From positions 186,001-250,000 of the forward strand of contig CANMBS010000002.1 of the NCBI GenBank assembly GCA_947496145.1: a DNA stretch of 64,000 bases. Reading direction: 5' to 3'. The DNA comes from an uncultured Pseudovibrio sp. GTDB lineage: Bacteria; Pseudomonadota; Alphaproteobacteria; Rhizobiales; Stappiaceae. Below the pieces are notes generated by a model. It was given only the letters and a program-made list of their open reading frames with translations. It searched no databases and was not told the origin of the DNA. The translations under genes were made by a program, and so were the position numbers. The number at the start of each line of letters is the position of its first letter. The first letter of the stretch is position 1. This document shows positions 1 through 9,465 of this stretch, one piece after another.

Positions 1-1
1 G

Positions 2-1759
2 ATGAGCGAACTGCTGAATTCCGGCGACGTACTTCGCAACAGCCCTTACTATACGCCAATCTTCATCCTGGTTGTGTTGGGTGCTTTTACCAAATCGGCT
101 CAGTTCCCGTTCCATTTCTGGCTGCCTAATGCTATGGAAGCGCCAACACCAGTATCTGCATATCTCCACTCTGCAACTATGGTGAAAGCAGGTGTATATC
201 TGCTCATGCGCATGCATCCTGTTTTGGGCGAAACAAGCCTTTGGATGACAGTGTTGCCGATCTTTGGTGGTATCACGCTCTTGGTTGGCACCATTCTTGG
301 TATTCGCCAAACGGACCTTAAGCTGGTGCTCGCTTACACGACAGTGGCATCTCTGGGGCTTCTGGTCATGCTCACCGGCACCTCTGACCCAATCGCGATT
401 CAAGGGGCCGTACTTTACCTGTTTGCCCATTCCCTGTTTAAGGGCTCATTGTTTATGGTTGTCGGTACCGTCGATCATGAATCAGGAACGCGCGATTTAC
501 GCCGGGTAGGGGGACTGTTTAAAGCGATGCCGATCACAGGCACAGCTGCCGTGTTGTCCGCATTGTCGATGGCTGGCTTGCCTCCACTTATTGGCTTTGT
601 TGCCAAAGAAGTGCTCTATGATGGCACCTGGCACGCCATGAATGGTGGCCTATGGACGCTCTTTGCAGTCCTCGGCAATGCTATGATGTTTGGGTTAGCG
701 GCAACAGTTGCCGTCAAACCGTTCTTTGGCGAACTGGTGAAGACACCAAAATCTGCTCATGAAGGTCCTGTCTTGCTGATTGCAGGTTCCATTACTCTTG
801 CAGTCCTTGGTTTAATCGCTGGTGTCTTTGTTGCGTCATTCGGACATGCCATTTTGTCGCCAATGACCGCAGCAATTCTAGGTACGCCGTTCAATAAGGA
901 ACCGCATTTAATTCCAACGTCACTATCACCTGCTTTATTCTTGTCAGTGGTAACGATTGGTCTGGGTGTCCTTACGTTCATGTATATGGATAAATTGCGC
1001 TCCCTGACAATTGATATACTGCGGATTATCGGGTGGGGACCGGATAAAGGCTTCGATCAGGCACTCAATGGGATCATCCGTTTTTCAGCATGGCTGACAC
1101 CTGCTATCCAGACTGGCAGTATGGTGACCTACATGCGTGCAACCTTCTCGGTAATCACACTGGCTCTTTTCATTCCCATGATACTTACAGGAAACTGGCC
1201 ATCATTAAGTGGATTAGGGAGTCTGTACATTTATGAATGGGTCGTCGTGGTGATTACTGTTATTGGTGTCTATGCTGTTTTAACAGCCAGGTACCGGGTA
1301 ACAGCTATTGTTCTGCTGGGTATTCAGGGATTTGCAGTGGCGCTTATCTATCTTCTCTTTGGCGCTCCGGATTTGTCCTTTACTCAGTTTATGGTCGAGA
1401 CACTGTCTGTGGTGATTCTGGCGCTGGTGATGACACGCCTGAACTTAAAACCAACAGATGCACGTTCCTCAAAAGGCAAAGTTTTTGATCTTTCTTTGTC
1501 TGTGTTGTGCGGGGCAGGTGTAAGCATGCTGCTTATGTCCATCGTGCAGCTGCCATTTGATCTTACGCTCTCTGAGTTCTTTACCCAATACAGTCGATCC
1601 ATTGCTCATGGTCGAAACATCGTGAATGTTATTCTCGTAGATTTCCGTGGCTTTGATACTATCGGAGAAATTTCCGTCGTCATGGTTGCTGGTCTGACAG
1701 TGCTCGCCCTCACCCGGGTTCGGTCAAAAACCAAGTCTAATTCGACAACGGAGAACTAA
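2..1759 (+). CDS. mrpA: Mrp-type Na+/H+ antiporter subunit A (5' partial)
   Basis: Large subunit of the multisubunit Mrp/Mnh/Pha monovalent cation/proton antiporter of the inner membrane, related to complex I subunit L. The reading frame is open from the first bases of the window, so the N-terminus lies outside; 585 residues are visible. The proton-channel core appears at once ([15 protein letters not shown], then a conserved lysine segment at HSLFKGSLF), followed by many hydrophobic helices. The C-terminal third carries the extra membrane helices typical of MrpA ([23 protein letters not shown]), a region that in some species continues into an MrpB-like domain. It ends five bases before mrpB, so it is translated from the same message. 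Rhizobial homologues (phaAB) serve pH and K+/Na+ tolerance; the ion used here cannot be told from sequence. Confidence 0.93.
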   Translation: MSELLNSGDVLRNSPYYTPIFILVVLGAFTKSAQFPFHFWLPNAMEAPTPVSAYLHSATMVKAGVYLLMRMHPVLGETSLWMTVLPIFGGITLLVGTILGIRQTDLKLVLAYTTVASLGLLVMLTGTSDPIAIQGAVLYLFAHSLFKGSLFMVVGTVDHESGTRDLRRVGGLFKAMPITGTAAVLSALSMAGLPPLIGFVAKEVLYDGTWHAMNGGLWTLFAVLGNAMMFGLAATVAVKPFFGELVKTPKSAHEGPVLLIAGSITLAVLGLIAGVFVASFGHAILSPMTAAILGTPFNKEPHLIPTSLSPALFLSVVTIGLGVLTFMYMDKLRSLTIDILRIIGWGPDKGFDQALNGIIRFSAWLTPAIQTGSMVTYMRATFSVITLALFIPMILTGNWPSLSGLGSLYIYEWVVVVITVIGVYAVLTARYRVTAIVLLGIQGFAVALIYLLFGAPDLSFTQFMVETLSVVILALVMTRLNLKPTDARSSKGKVFDLSLSVLCGAGVSMLLMSIVQLPFDLTLSEFFTQYSRSIAHGRNIVNVILVDFRGFDTIGEISVVMVAGLTVLALTRVRSKTKSNSTTEN

Positions 1760-1764
1760 TAGTA

Positions 1765-2181
1765 ATGAACACACTCATCCTCCGCACCGTCGCACCCTAT
1801 CTCACAGCGCTAATGTTGTTATTTTCCGTCTTCGTCTTATTGCGCGGGCACAATGAACCTGGCGGGGGCTTTATTGGCGGCCTGATAGCAGTATCCGCCT
1901 TTGCAATCTATGGTATCGCTTGTGGTGTCTCTGCTGTGCGTCGTGCGATGAAGTTTCATCCCATGTCCATAGCCGCATCGGGCCTCGTTCTTGCCGTTCT
2001 GTCGGTTCTTCCGAGTTTGTTTCTTGGGCAACCTGCAATGACAAGCCAGTGGTATGCTGTGCCATTCTTAGGGACTGCGATTGATCTTTCAACGCCACTC
2101 TTCTTTGATGTTGGAGTGTATCTGGTTGTTGTCGGCGCAATATCTTCGATTGCTCTGTCTCTGGAAGAAAGGGCAGATTGA
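1765..2181 (+). CDS. mrpB: Mrp antiporter subunit B
   Basis: Membrane subunit B of the Mrp antiporter, 138 residues with four predicted hydrophobic helices. The family hallmark [14 protein letters not shown] is present around residues 27-40. Its stop codon overlaps the start of mrpC (ATGA-type overlap at 2178), indicating translational coupling. The operon order A-B-C-D-E-F-G is the standard one. The subunit is needed for the assembled complex rather than carrying a known ion path by itself (family knowledge). Confidence 0.93.
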   Translation: MNTLILRTVAPYLTALMLLFSVFVLLRGHNEPGGGFIGGLIAVSAFAIYGIACGVSAVRRAMKFHPMSIAASGLVLAVLSVLPSLFLGQPAMTSQWYAVPFLGTAIDLSTPLFFDVGVYLVVVGAISSIALSLEERAD

Positions 2182-2558
2182 TGGAAACGCTTTTTGCTGT
2201 GCTGGTTGGCGTTCTTTTCGGTGGTGCCACCTACTTATTACTTTCACGTAAGCTGGTAAGAATCCTGCTTGGAATTGCTATTTTAGGCAACGCGGTAAAT
2301 CTGCTGATCTTTACCGCTGGCAGATTGACCCGCGATGTTCCACCCATCATTCCGGTTAATAGTTATCTGCCTGTGGAGGCAACCGCAAACCCGTTGCCGC
2401 AAGCGCTGGTGCTAACGGCGATCGTGATTTCATTCTCGTTTCTCACGTTTTTTCTTGTTCTCGGATATCGGGCCTATCAGGAACTGGGAACAGACGACAT
2501 TTTGGAAATGCGTGTTGCAGAACCCAAAGAACACCATGAACCACCGCTGGGGTACTAA
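2178..2558 (+). CDS. mrpC: Mrp antiporter subunit C (NuoK-like)
   Basis: A 126-residue protein with three hydrophobic helices, homologous to complex I subunit NuoK. The helix 2 region ([16 protein letters not shown]) and the segment [15 protein letters not shown] are characteristic of MnhC/MrpC. It begins inside the stop codon of mrpB and ends four bases before mrpD. It is part of the membrane core of the antiporter complex. Length matches the family. Confidence 0.93.
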   Translation: MMETLFAVLVGVLFGGATYLLLSRKLVRILLGIAILGNAVNLLIFTAGRLTRDVPPIIPVNSYLPVEATANPLPQALVLTAIVISFSFLTFFLVLGYRAYQELGTDDILEMRVAEPKEHHEPPLGY

Positions 2559-2562
2559 TTAA

Positions 2563-4149
2563 ATGGCTGCAACGAAAACTGCTATTGATTTATCAGCCGC
2601 GATGGTCACGCAGGCAGTGCCTCTTGCGGACTGGCTTCTCGTCGCACCAATCTTGCTTACGATGGCTGGGGGCGCACTCACAATCATTCTGCGAAAGAAA
2701 TCCGCAGCCCAGCCATGGATTGCGATCAGCGTTATATCTTTGGTGTTACTATCGAACATAGCTCTTTTGAACCACGTTTTGAGCAACGGCGTCGTAACCA
2801 TGGTGATGGGGAGCTGGCTGCCGCCTTTTGGTATTGCATTTACTGCGGATGCATTAGGTGCGTTATTAGCCTTGACCGCCTCTGTCGCAACACTTTGTGT
2901 TGCAATTTTCGCAATGAATTCCATCGCTGCAAATGAGCGTCGCTATGGCTTTTACCCGTTCTTGTTGATGCTGCTTTGTGGTGTAACAGGCTCCTTCCTG
3001 ACCGGCGATATTTTCAACCTTTATGTATGGTTCGAAGTCCTGCTGATCTCATCCTTTGGCCTTCAGGTGCTGGGGAATGAAAAGACGCAGATCGACGGTG
3101 CGGTTAAATATGCTGTTTTAAACCTGATCGCGACCACTCTGTTCTTGGCCGCAACCGGCTTACTCTACGGCCTGGTTGGTACTTTGAATATGGCAGATAT
3201 TGCAACTAAGGTGAAAGCTTTTGACAACTCGGGGCCTGTGTTGGGGCTTGCCACCCTTTACTTCCTTGCCTTTGGAATGAAAGCAGCAGCATTTCCGGTC
3301 AACTTCTGGCTACCCGCTTCTTATCACACACCACGCTTGGTCGTGACTGCGATCTTTGCAGGCCTTCTGACCAAAGTTGGTGTCTACGCGCTGCTCAGAG
3401 TAATGATCCTGCTGATGCCGGAAGGGCGAGACTGGCTCGCCTCGCTTATCGGCGTAGTTGCAATTGCAACCATGTTGACAGGTGCATTTGGAGCATTAGC
3501 GCAAACAGATATTCGTCGCACTATGGCCTATCTGGTCATCGCTGGGATCGGAGCTATGTTGTCTGGTATCGCCGTTGGAAATCAGGTTGCAATCTCTGGT
3601 ACAATTTTCTACTCCATGCATTCCGTGTTGATTATGACTGCTCTTTATCTGCTGGTTGCCTTCATGTACCAGATGAGCGGAACATTCTCTCTGCGCGAAA
3701 TTGGAGGGTTATACATACGCACACCGTTAGGCGCAGGTATCGCTCTGATCCTCCTGCTGGCAGTTGCTGGTTTGCCACCATTTTCTGGTTTCTGGGCTAA
3801 ACTTCTGCTGGTCGCTGGCGCACTTGAAGCGGATCGTGGTTGGGTTGCCTTTGGCATTCTTGCCTCTGGTTTGCTGACTACTATTGCAGTAGGACGCATC
3901 TGGATCTTCGCGTTCTGGCGAGGCGGAAATGAAAACACAGTTGATGGCATTCAGGCATTGCCGATTGCAGGTAGTGCAGACGCCTCTGATGTTTCCGCGA
4001 GTATCTGGCTACCATTGATCGTCCTGACTGCATTGATCGTTGTGATCGGTGTTCTGCCAGAAGGTGTTATGTCCATCTCAGAGTATGGAGCCAAAACGCT
4101 TATTGATCCGACTGTTTACATCGGTTCCGTATTTGGAGGCGCTCAATGA
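2563..4149 (+). CDS. mrpD: Mrp antiporter subunit D (NuoM/N-like)
   Basis: A 528-residue polytopic membrane protein, homologous to the proton-pumping complex I subunits M and N. Family residues are visible: a helix-5 glutamate in WFEVLLISSFG near residue 157 and a helix-7 lysine in FGMKAAAFPVNFWLP near residue 238, the pair thought to carry protons in this family. Roughly 14 transmembrane helices are expected. It starts four bases after mrpC and its stop overlaps the mrpE start. With MrpA it should form the two antiporter-like modules. Confidence 0.94.
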   Translation: MAATKTAIDLSAAMVTQAVPLADWLLVAPILLTMAGGALTIILRKKSAAQPWIAISVISLVLLSNIALLNHVLSNGVVTMVMGSWLPPFGIAFTADALGALLALTASVATLCVAIFAMNSIAANERRYGFYPFLLMLLCGVTGSFLTGDIFNLYVWFEVLLISSFGLQVLGNEKTQIDGAVKYAVLNLIATTLFLAATGLLYGLVGTLNMADIATKVKAFDNSGPVLGLATLYFLAFGMKAAAFPVNFWLPASYHTPRLVVTAIFAGLLTKVGVYALLRVMILLMPEGRDWLASLIGVVAIATMLTGAFGALAQTDIRRTMAYLVIAGIGAMLSGIAVGNQVAISGTIFYSMHSVLIMTALYLLVAFMYQMSGTFSLREIGGLYIRTPLGAGIALILLLAVAGLPPFSGFWAKLLLVAGALEADRGWVAFGILASGLLTTIAVGRIWIFAFWRGGNENTVDGIQALPIAGSADASDVSASIWLPLIVLTALIVVIGVLPEGVMSISEYGAKTLIDPTVYIGSVFGGAQ

Positions 4150-4625
4150 CCAACATGGTTTTTCTAATGAACTTGCTGCTGGCAGCAGCATGGGGTGCGA
4201 TCACCGGGTCATTCACACCACTGAACCTGATTTTTGGCTATCTGTTGGCGAGCATTGCATTATTCTTGATCCGCGAACAGGTTGCGTTTCGGGAATACAC
4301 ACAGCGCGCAGGTAAACTTCTTATTCTCGCCGGAAGCTTCTTTCTGGAACTGGTGCTTTCCTCCTGGCGCGTGCTGATGATCGTGATCAAGCCGAAGATC
4401 AAACTACATCCTGGGATCATAGCCGTGCCACTCACCGTGACAGAAGACTTTGAGATCACACTTCTGGCAAACATGGTCACTTTGACGCCGGGGACACTCT
4501 CAGTCGATGTATCTGAGGATCGCAAAATTTTGTACGTACATTGTCTGAACGTGCCTTCTCCAGGCGAGACGATAAATGGAATTAAAGACGGCTTTGAGCG
4601 TCAGATTCTGGAGGCATTCCGATGA
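4146..4625 (+). CDS. mrpE: Mrp antiporter subunit E
   Basis: A 159-residue subunit with N-terminal hydrophobic helices (about residues 3-40 and 55-80) and a soluble C-terminal part containing the family signature [15 protein letters not shown]. It overlaps both neighbours by four bases (mrpD stop, mrpF start), so translation is coupled. In other bacteria MrpE is needed for full complex activity although its fold is not that of a transporter (family knowledge). Confidence 0.92.
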   Translation: MTNMVFLMNLLLAAAWGAITGSFTPLNLIFGYLLASIALFLIREQVAFREYTQRAGKLLILAGSFFLELVLSSWRVLMIVIKPKIKLHPGIIAVPLTVTEDFEITLLANMVTLTPGTLSVDVSEDRKILYVHCLNVPSPGETINGIKDGFERQILEAFR

Positions 4626-4978
4626 GTGGGTTTGACGCCTTCGCAGCAGACTTTTTATATGCCTGTGTAAGCATTTCGCTCTTTATTTTGGGAGTGTCTT
4701 TCCTTTTAATCGTATACCGCATAATCAAAGGTCCAACACTGCCAGACCGCATCGTGGGATTGGATCTGCTGGTCGTGGTGGCGATCGGTTTGATTGCTGT
4801 GGTTGGCGTTGGTTCAACCTACACACTGTACATCGATATCTCGCTCGCTTTGGGTCTGGTCGGTTTCCTGGCAACCGTGGCGTTCGCGCGCTTCATTCTC
4901 AATAGAGGGCAGGCAAAGGACTTCATCATCATGCAGGAAGTCAAGCAAACTGAACGGGTGGAGGAGCAAAAGCAATGA
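4622..4978 (+). CDS. mrpF: Mrp antiporter subunit F
   Basis: A 118-residue protein with three hydrophobic helices. The conserved stretch [17 protein letters not shown] around residues 35-51 is the MnhF/MrpF hallmark. The C-terminus is a charged tail rich in Glu, Lys and Gln. Four-base overlaps join it to mrpE upstream and mrpG downstream. It is a small membrane subunit of the antiporter complex. Confidence 0.92.
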   Translation: MSGFDAFAADFLYACVSISLFILGVSFLLIVYRIIKGPTLPDRIVGLDLLVVVAIGLIAVVGVGSTYTLYIDISLALGLVGFLATVAFARFILNRGQAKDFIIMQEVKQTERVEEQKQ

Positions 4979-5322
4979 CAGCATTCATCTCCATTCTTGT
5001 CGGAATCATGCTCATTATAGGAGCAATCTTCGCAGCTGGTGCTGCTCTGGGGATCAACCGGCTACCTGACGTGTACACCCGCATGCACGCGGCCTCGAAA
5101 GCTGGAACTCTCGGTTCTGGTTTGATGGTGCTTGCTTTAGGTATTTACTCCCAGCAGTGGGATGATTTTATGCGGGCGGTTGCTACAGTCTGCTTCTTTT
5201 TGTTAACAGCACCTGTTTCCGCACATCTGATCGCCCGGGCCGCTTATGTCGTAGGCTATCGTCCTTGCAAAGAAACCTCGATTGATGAACTCCATATGAA
5301 AAAGAAAAACGACGATGCGTGA
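4975..5322 (+). CDS. mrpG: Mrp antiporter subunit G
   Basis: Last gene of the mrp operon: 115 residues, three hydrophobic helices, with the MnhG signature [21 protein letters not shown] around residues 28-48. It starts within the mrpF stop. No strong intrinsic terminator follows it; a 473-base gap separates it from mucR. All seven mrp genes are therefore complete in this window except for the 5' part of mrpA. Confidence 0.92.
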   Translation: MTAFISILVGIMLIIGAIFAAGAALGINRLPDVYTRMHAASKAGTLGSGLMVLALGIYSQQWDDFMRAVATVCFFLLTAPVSAHLIARAAYVVGYRPCKETSIDELHMKKKNDDA

Positions 5323-5795
5323 AACGATAAAAGCAGGATGTCTTCCTTAGGGGAATGATATGCTTACTGCATCTGAGTGTTCAAAAACAATCGACAAACT
5401 TAAAAGGTCAGGCGTTTTGCTAGAACTATAAGTTCCTTGCAAATTGCCTTGCCAGAAGCTTACCAGACAGTACAGATACATACTTTCGTCTGTACATTAT
5501 GATGGTTAGTTTATCTAGTTCACTTCTATGATCACTCAAGTTTGTTGGTAGTCTGTAAGGTCCTTCTAACTCATAATGCACAAAAAACCATAGTAAATCT
5601 CACTTTTTCTATCGAATTTAACTTGTTATCCCTATTTCCTGTCTCTATAACAGCCCCCTATGGATTTTGCTTGTTCAGAGTCGAAAATCGGTCCAGATAA
5701 GTGCCAGTGATACTTTCAGTTCTCGATTGTAAGTATTGTCTTCTGCTTAACAAGCAAACCCACGTAATTTAGATCCACAAGATGACAGGTTTGAG
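5323..5795. other. Gene-free region upstream of mucR
   Basis: A 473-base AT-rich stretch without a convincing coding frame. It contains a perfect 7-base inverted repeat (GTACAGA at 5470-5476 with TCTGTAC at 5489-5495) and a smaller one (GAACT/AGTTC near 5426-5438). MucR proteins bind AT-rich DNA and commonly repress their own promoter, so this region probably holds the mucR promoter and operators; no exact site can be assigned from sequence alone. Confidence 0.4.
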
Positions 5796-6212
5796 ATGAG
5801 CGAGATCCCTGCAGACAACAATTTGATGGAACTGACTGCTGATATCGTGTCAGCTTATGTTGGTAATAACACTGTGGCTTCCGCTGATTTGCCTGTGCTG
5901 ATCAACGACGTTTACGTCGCTCTGCAGAAAACCAGCGGTGATCTTTCCGAGCCAGAGCCTGAGCCACTGAAGCCAGCTGTGCCGGTTAAGAAGTCTGTCA
6001 CAAACGATTACATCATTTGTCTTGAAGACGGTAAGAAGTTTAAGTCCCTGAAGCGTCACCTGCGCACTCACTACGATATGACTCCTGAGGAATATCGCGA
6101 GAAGTGGGGCCTGCCATCTGACTATCCAATGGTTGCGCCACATTACGCAGCTGCACGTTCTGAGCTGGCTAAGAAAATGGGCCTCGGTCAGCAGCGTAAA
6201 CGCGCTAAGTAA
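5796..6212 (+). CDS. mucR: MucR/Ros family zinc-finger transcriptional regulator
   Basis: A 138-residue nucleoid-type regulator of the Ros/MucR family, which in Rhizobiales controls exopolysaccharide, motility and surface functions by binding AT-rich DNA. The N-terminal half (residues 1-60) is the oligomerisation region. The C-terminal half carries the prokaryotic zinc finger: Cys75, Asp78, His88 and His92 within [18 protein letters not shown], followed by the conserved [20 protein letters not shown] segment. Asp78 replaces the second cysteine of Agrobacterium Ros, a ligand set (Cys-Asp-His-His) known in several rhizobial MucR proteins. The gene is monocistronic, with its own terminator immediately after the stop. 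Confidence 0.95.
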   Translation: MSEIPADNNLMELTADIVSAYVGNNTVASADLPVLINDVYVALQKTSGDLSEPEPEPLKPAVPVKKSVTNDYIICLEDGKKFKSLKRHLRTHYDMTPEEYREKWGLPSDYPMVAPHYAAARSELAKKMGLGQQRKRAK

Positions 6213-6231
6213 ACTCAGGATATATCCTGCA

Positions 6232-6263
6232 AAAAAACCAGTCTCACTTGAGGCTGGTTTTTT
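6232..6263 (+). terminator. Intrinsic terminator of mucR
   Basis: A stem formed by ACCAGTCTC and GAGGCTGGT with a small ACTT loop, flanked by a run of A before and a run of T after (6258-6263). It lies 20 bases after the mucR stop. The flanking A and T runs could let it work in both directions. Confidence 0.85.
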
Positions 6264-6664
6264 ATTCCCGTTACTTTATTTTTTATCCCCCTTTTATCGA
6301 TGAATTTCCTTTAAGGGTGCTCTCCATAGCGCTTTTCAACCTGTGTGAAATTATCGTTGTCTTTCAAACATTATTTTCTTTCATCTGCTGAGTGAAAACG
6401 AACCAAAATCCCCTTTTATATGAAGGAAGGTGAATTATGAGGGCCTTCCTGTTTCTGGTGCCAGCTCTCTCTTCCACTTTTTTAAGCTTTCTTGCGAGGA
6501 GCCAAGGTTTCGGTGGGAAATTTTGTAGGCTGTAGCTTGGCAAGTTGTTTAGAAAAACTTAATTTTTGACTATGCCACATCTCAATCTTATCCCCCTCGG
6601 ATGCCGCTAGGGCAACAATCAATAATTCTTTGACGTTAACCAGTTACCTTATTGGAGCTTTGAG
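6264..6664. promoter_or_regulatory. Gene-free upstream region of the gafY-like gene
   Basis: About 400 AT-rich bases with no supported gene. A 7-base inverted repeat (AGGAAGG at 6424-6430, CCTTCCT at 6444-6450) lies in the middle. Near the 3' end, TTGACG and nearby GTTAAC-type sequence (about 6631-6650) could be part of a promoter, followed by the Shine-Dalgarno GGAG just before the start at 6665. Repressor or activator sites for the DnaA-like gene would be expected here, but none can be identified by eye. Confidence 0.35.
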
Positions 6665-7108
6665 ATGCCAAGATTATCTGTGGGGGAGAACGAAATAATC
6701 TCCAACAGTCCGCATTCGGAACCACCCGTTCAGGCCGCACTATTGCATAAGGCTTTATCGGCAGTGGATTGGATGGCGACGGGGCGCGTTGCCCTCGCAT
6801 TTGGACTTAAGCCCCAAGAACTCCATTCTGAATCGCGTGGCTACGCTAAGGTAGCGAGAGCACGCCAGGTCTCAATGTATATTCTTCATGTTTCGATGGG
6901 GTTGACCCTATCTCAGTCCGCAGCCGTTTTTGGGCGTGACAGAACAACAGCAGCACACGCATGTAAAGTGGTGGAAGATTTAAGAGAGGATCCTGAGTTT
7001 GATGCAATGCTGTCTGAGATCGAAAGGCAACTTTCGGCCTCTGTAGCCAGTGCCCGATTATATACGTGTTCAGTTGAAGGAGGGGCAACAGATGTATTCA
7101 CAGCATAG
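6665..7108 (+). CDS. DnaA domain-IV-like helix-turn-helix protein, GafY-like
   Basis: A 147-residue protein. Residues about 65-122 match the DNA-binding domain IV of DnaA (RQVSMYILHVSMGLTLSQSA, then AVFGRDRTTAAHACKVVE), but the ATPase domains of DnaA are absent, so it is not the initiator. The start is preceded by GGAG at good spacing. The next gene (DUF6456) overlaps by 17 bases. This two-gene arrangement resembles GafY-GafZ of Caulobacter and the two halves of Rhodobacter GafA, the direct activators of GTA clusters (family knowledge). A complete GTA cluster lies 10 kb downstream. The DNA-binding role is well supported; the GafY identity is inference. Confidence 0.75.
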   Translation: MPRLSVGENEIISNSPHSEPPVQAALLHKALSAVDWMATGRVALAFGLKPQELHSESRGYAKVARARQVSMYILHVSMGLTLSQSAAVFGRDRTTAAHACKVVEDLREDPEFDAMLSEIERQLSASVASARLYTCSVEGGATDVFTA

Positions 7109-7844
7109 AGAGGAGTGTTCTGAACAGTCCTTAATCACTTTTTGCAAAAAGCTTGCAAGCTCGAACCACCATTTTACTGAAGAAGAACTCAGAACCGCAC
7201 CTGAGTTCGCACTTGCTTATGCTCAAGGCCACATTGACACATGTGGGGTCTACTGCTCGCTCACCCATAAAGGGAAAATTTGGCTAAGAAGAAAACTGAG
7301 CAATGGAGGTACAGGAAACCACATTCGTGCGCCTGAGGCCTCTCCGGCCAGTAATGCTAATACAGAGAGCCCTCTTGCCTGGCTCAGAAGCCGAAAGGAT
7401 AGAGCCGGCCATTCGTACATCTCGCAGGAGCAGTTCGACGCAGGAGAGCGAATGAGAGCTGATTTCACCTACGCACAGCTTTGGGGAACAGTGAAATCAA
7501 ACTGGAGGGGCGAGAAGTCACCAGCTTCAGGCATATGCATCGACGATGTGACAGACAGCGTCTACGATGCACGTCAGCGCCTTCAAAAAGCGCTAAGCGC
7601 TGTGGGGCCAGAACTCTCTGGGGTTTTGCTGGACATATGTTGCTTTTTGAAGCCTCTCAAGCAGGTGGAAAGAGAGCATAACTGGCCGCAACGCACAGCC
7701 AAAGTCGTTCTAGGATTAGGCCTTGACCGTCTTTCAAAACATTACGGCTATAAACAAGACTGTGCCGCAGGTATGGAAACCACACGGTTGCAAAGTTGGC
7801 ATGCACCTAACTCAGAGCAAGTGCAGCCGACGCATCATTCTTAA
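7092..7844 (+). CDS. DUF6456 domain protein, GafZ-like
   Basis: A 250-residue protein. The start at 7092 (MYSQHREE) was chosen over an in-frame ATG at 7050 because GAAGGAGGGG sits just before it; this gives a 17-base overlap with the DnaA-like gene. The C-terminal half (about residues 108-215) matches DUF6456, ending in WPQRTAKVVLGLGLDRLSKHYG, which looks like a helix-turn-helix element. DUF6456 proteins correspond, as far as I know, to the C-terminal part of the GTA activator GafA and to Caulobacter GafZ, the latter reported to act as a transcription antiterminator. The 3' end overlaps sufE by 38 bases on the opposite strand. Domain call is solid; GTA role is inferred from pairing and context. 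Confidence 0.7.
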   Translation: MYSQHREECSEQSLITFCKKLASSNHHFTEEELRTAPEFALAYAQGHIDTCGVYCSLTHKGKIWLRRKLSNGGTGNHIRAPEASPASNANTESPLAWLRSRKDRAGHSYISQEQFDAGERMRADFTYAQLWGTVKSNWRGEKSPASGICIDDVTDSVYDARQRLQKALSAVGPELSGVLLDICCFLKPLKQVEREHNWPQRTAKVVLGLGLDRLSKHYGYKQDCAAGMETTRLQSWHAPNSEQVQPTHHS

Positions 7845-8238
7845 TGCGCTGAACCATGGAGCTTAATCCATTTGAGCGTTGAGGTGTAAGATGTTCCTTG
7901 AGGCCGATTTTGCTAAAGACATTTTCAATATCGGTCTCGAGAATATCATGAGCCGAAGCTCCGGAATATTGAGCAAGTACAATCGCCACCAAGCCGCGCA
8001 CAATATGCGCGTCGCTATCGCCTTTGTAAAACAGGATCGGCCCTTTGCCCGTATCATTCTCAACGGATTTTGACAACCAGACCTGAGATACACAACCGTG
8101 AACGCGGTTTTCCTCATTGCGTTCGTCTTCTGTCAAAGGTTCCAGTTCGCGGCCAAGTTCGATGACATACCGGTAGCGGTCTTCCCAGTCCTCCAGGAAT
8201 TCAAAGCCTTCCAGAATTTCAGCTATCGCAGTTGTCAT
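7807..8238 (-). CDS. sufE: SufE family sulfur acceptor protein
   Basis: A 143-residue SufE protein that accepts persulfide sulfur from the cysteine desulfurase SufS and stimulates iron-sulfur cluster assembly in the cytoplasm (family knowledge). The catalytic Cys49 is seen in NRVHGCVSQVWL. Start at 8238 (MTTAIAEI) is preferred to the upstream ATG at 8256 because family members begin close to this point. It is convergent with the DUF6456 gene and overlaps its last 38 bases. No other suf gene is nearby. Confidence 0.9.
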   Translation of the reverse strand: MTTAIAEILEGFEFLEDWEDRYRYVIELGRELEPLTEDERNEENRVHGCVSQVWLSKSVENDTGKGPILFYKGDSDAHIVRGLVAIVLAQYSGASAHDILETDIENVFSKIGLKEHLTPQRSNGLSSMVQRIKNDASAALALS

Positions 8239-8377
8239 CACATAAATCTTTCTCAATCCGACTTAATCGCGTTTTACCCTGCCCATGGGCGCGGAGCAAT
8301 ACGGTTGGACTGAAAATATAGGTCTGACCCACATTCAGAGGAATGTCGATCTAAACTCTTTAGAGCTCTGTTTAGAT

Positions 8378-8941
8378 TTAATTCAAACGGTCATGAAGTG
8401 GATTGGGACGCGGAACAGGAACGGTAGCAGCAGGTACCAGATAAGTTGGCCTTGCCTCTGCAAACAAGCCTTGGTTCGTGTCAGTATCTTGGTCGCTTTG
8501 GTTAAGTTGCCAAGGAATATCCCGATCAGCAGAAGTCAGCGCTCCAGAATAAACCGGGTCGCCGCTATTATCATCCAAAGCTGGCAGAGTTTGACCAGAT
8601 GCCACTTCATCAAAAGCAATGGTTTCGATCTCTTCGCGTGTCTCAGGAAAAGAGGCGACCTGTGTCTTCAGCGAATCTCCGCTTTCACTGTCGCTTAGGT
8701 AATCATAGGTCAGGCGAGCAGCTTCTTTTGCTTTCAGCCCGACAAGAGTGATGACAGAACTGCCCATTTCACACGCATCTGGATTGCGCTCGCAAAAACC
8801 ACTCAAATCACGGAGAGTGGATTGTGCCGCAAGATAAACCTGCACGATACCAATCGACGGTGTGTTATCGTCTCCTGTTCCGATTGGGAGCAAAAGAAGA
8901 ATAAGCCCGACCCAAAATGTAGTTCTTAGCAAAGAGAACAT
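8378..8941 (-). CDS. DUF5330 family protein
   Basis: A 187-residue protein with an N-terminal hydrophobic segment (residues 4-22, FWVGLILLLLPIG) acting as signal or anchor. The following region (YLAAQSTLRDLSGFCERNPDACEMG) matches the DUF5330 family common next to sufE in Rhizobiales. The C-terminal half is polar and probably disordered, with a Pro-Arg-rich end. Function is unknown. It is read in the same direction as sufE with a gap of 139 bases. Confidence 0.75.
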   Translation of the reverse strand: MFSLLRTTFWVGLILLLLPIGTGDDNTPSIGIVQVYLAAQSTLRDLSGFCERNPDACEMGSSVITLVGLKAKEAARLTYDYLSDSESGDSLKTQVASFPETREEIETIAFDEVASGQTLPALDDNSGDPVYSGALTSADRDIPWQLNQSDQDTDTNQGLFAEARPTYLVPAATVPVPRPNPLHDRLN

Positions 8942-9465
8942 TTGTTTCGCCCATTGGTTGCTGTATGGTCGGAAACTCCGACAACTTTATGATAGCTGCT
9001 TAACCTATTGAAACCATAAGGGGTAGGGCAAAATATAACATATATTAGTCTTGTTAAAGTTGAATCAAATTTTATTTAAATTGAAAAATCTATGAATTTT
9101 ATACGTAATTACTCTTTGAACGAGCTTTGACGAGTATGTCGTATGCTTAAACAAACGTAAAAAAATACCTGCCTATATCCCTTCTAAGTTTCAGCGTGTA
9201 ACGCTGTTTACATAATCCGTTGCGTAACCCAACGTTGAAATAAGACCTTTTTTAAGCAAACTCCTGTAAGAAAGAGGTGCTGGAGTAGGATTGGCATTGA
9301 GAAGAAACCTAACGTTTTCAAAGGTTCTTAGTGGGCAGTGCTCTATTCCAAGTGGACTTGAAAACTGGACGGGGATATTCCTATGTCCTCAGCAAGGCAC
9401 CAGCTAGGTTTTGTAGTGACTTGTTTTCAGTAGACATAACAAAACGTTGTAAGGGGAAGTGCTTG
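8942..9465. other. AT-rich gene-free region, divergent promoters expected
   Basis: A 524-base stretch between the leftward DUF5330 gene and the rightward peptidoglycan-binding gene. The part from about 9030 to 9120 is very AT-rich. A small hairpin (CAGCG/CGCTG near 9193-9207) is visible. An open frame from 9331 runs into the downstream gene, but its best supported start is 9466. Such AT-rich DNA near mucR-type genomes is a plausible MucR target; this is inference. Confidence 0.35.

Noticed and set aside
8285-8698. 137-codon forward frame opposite the DUF5330 gene
   Set aside because: Antisense shadow; the leftward frame has a signal/anchor and family match.
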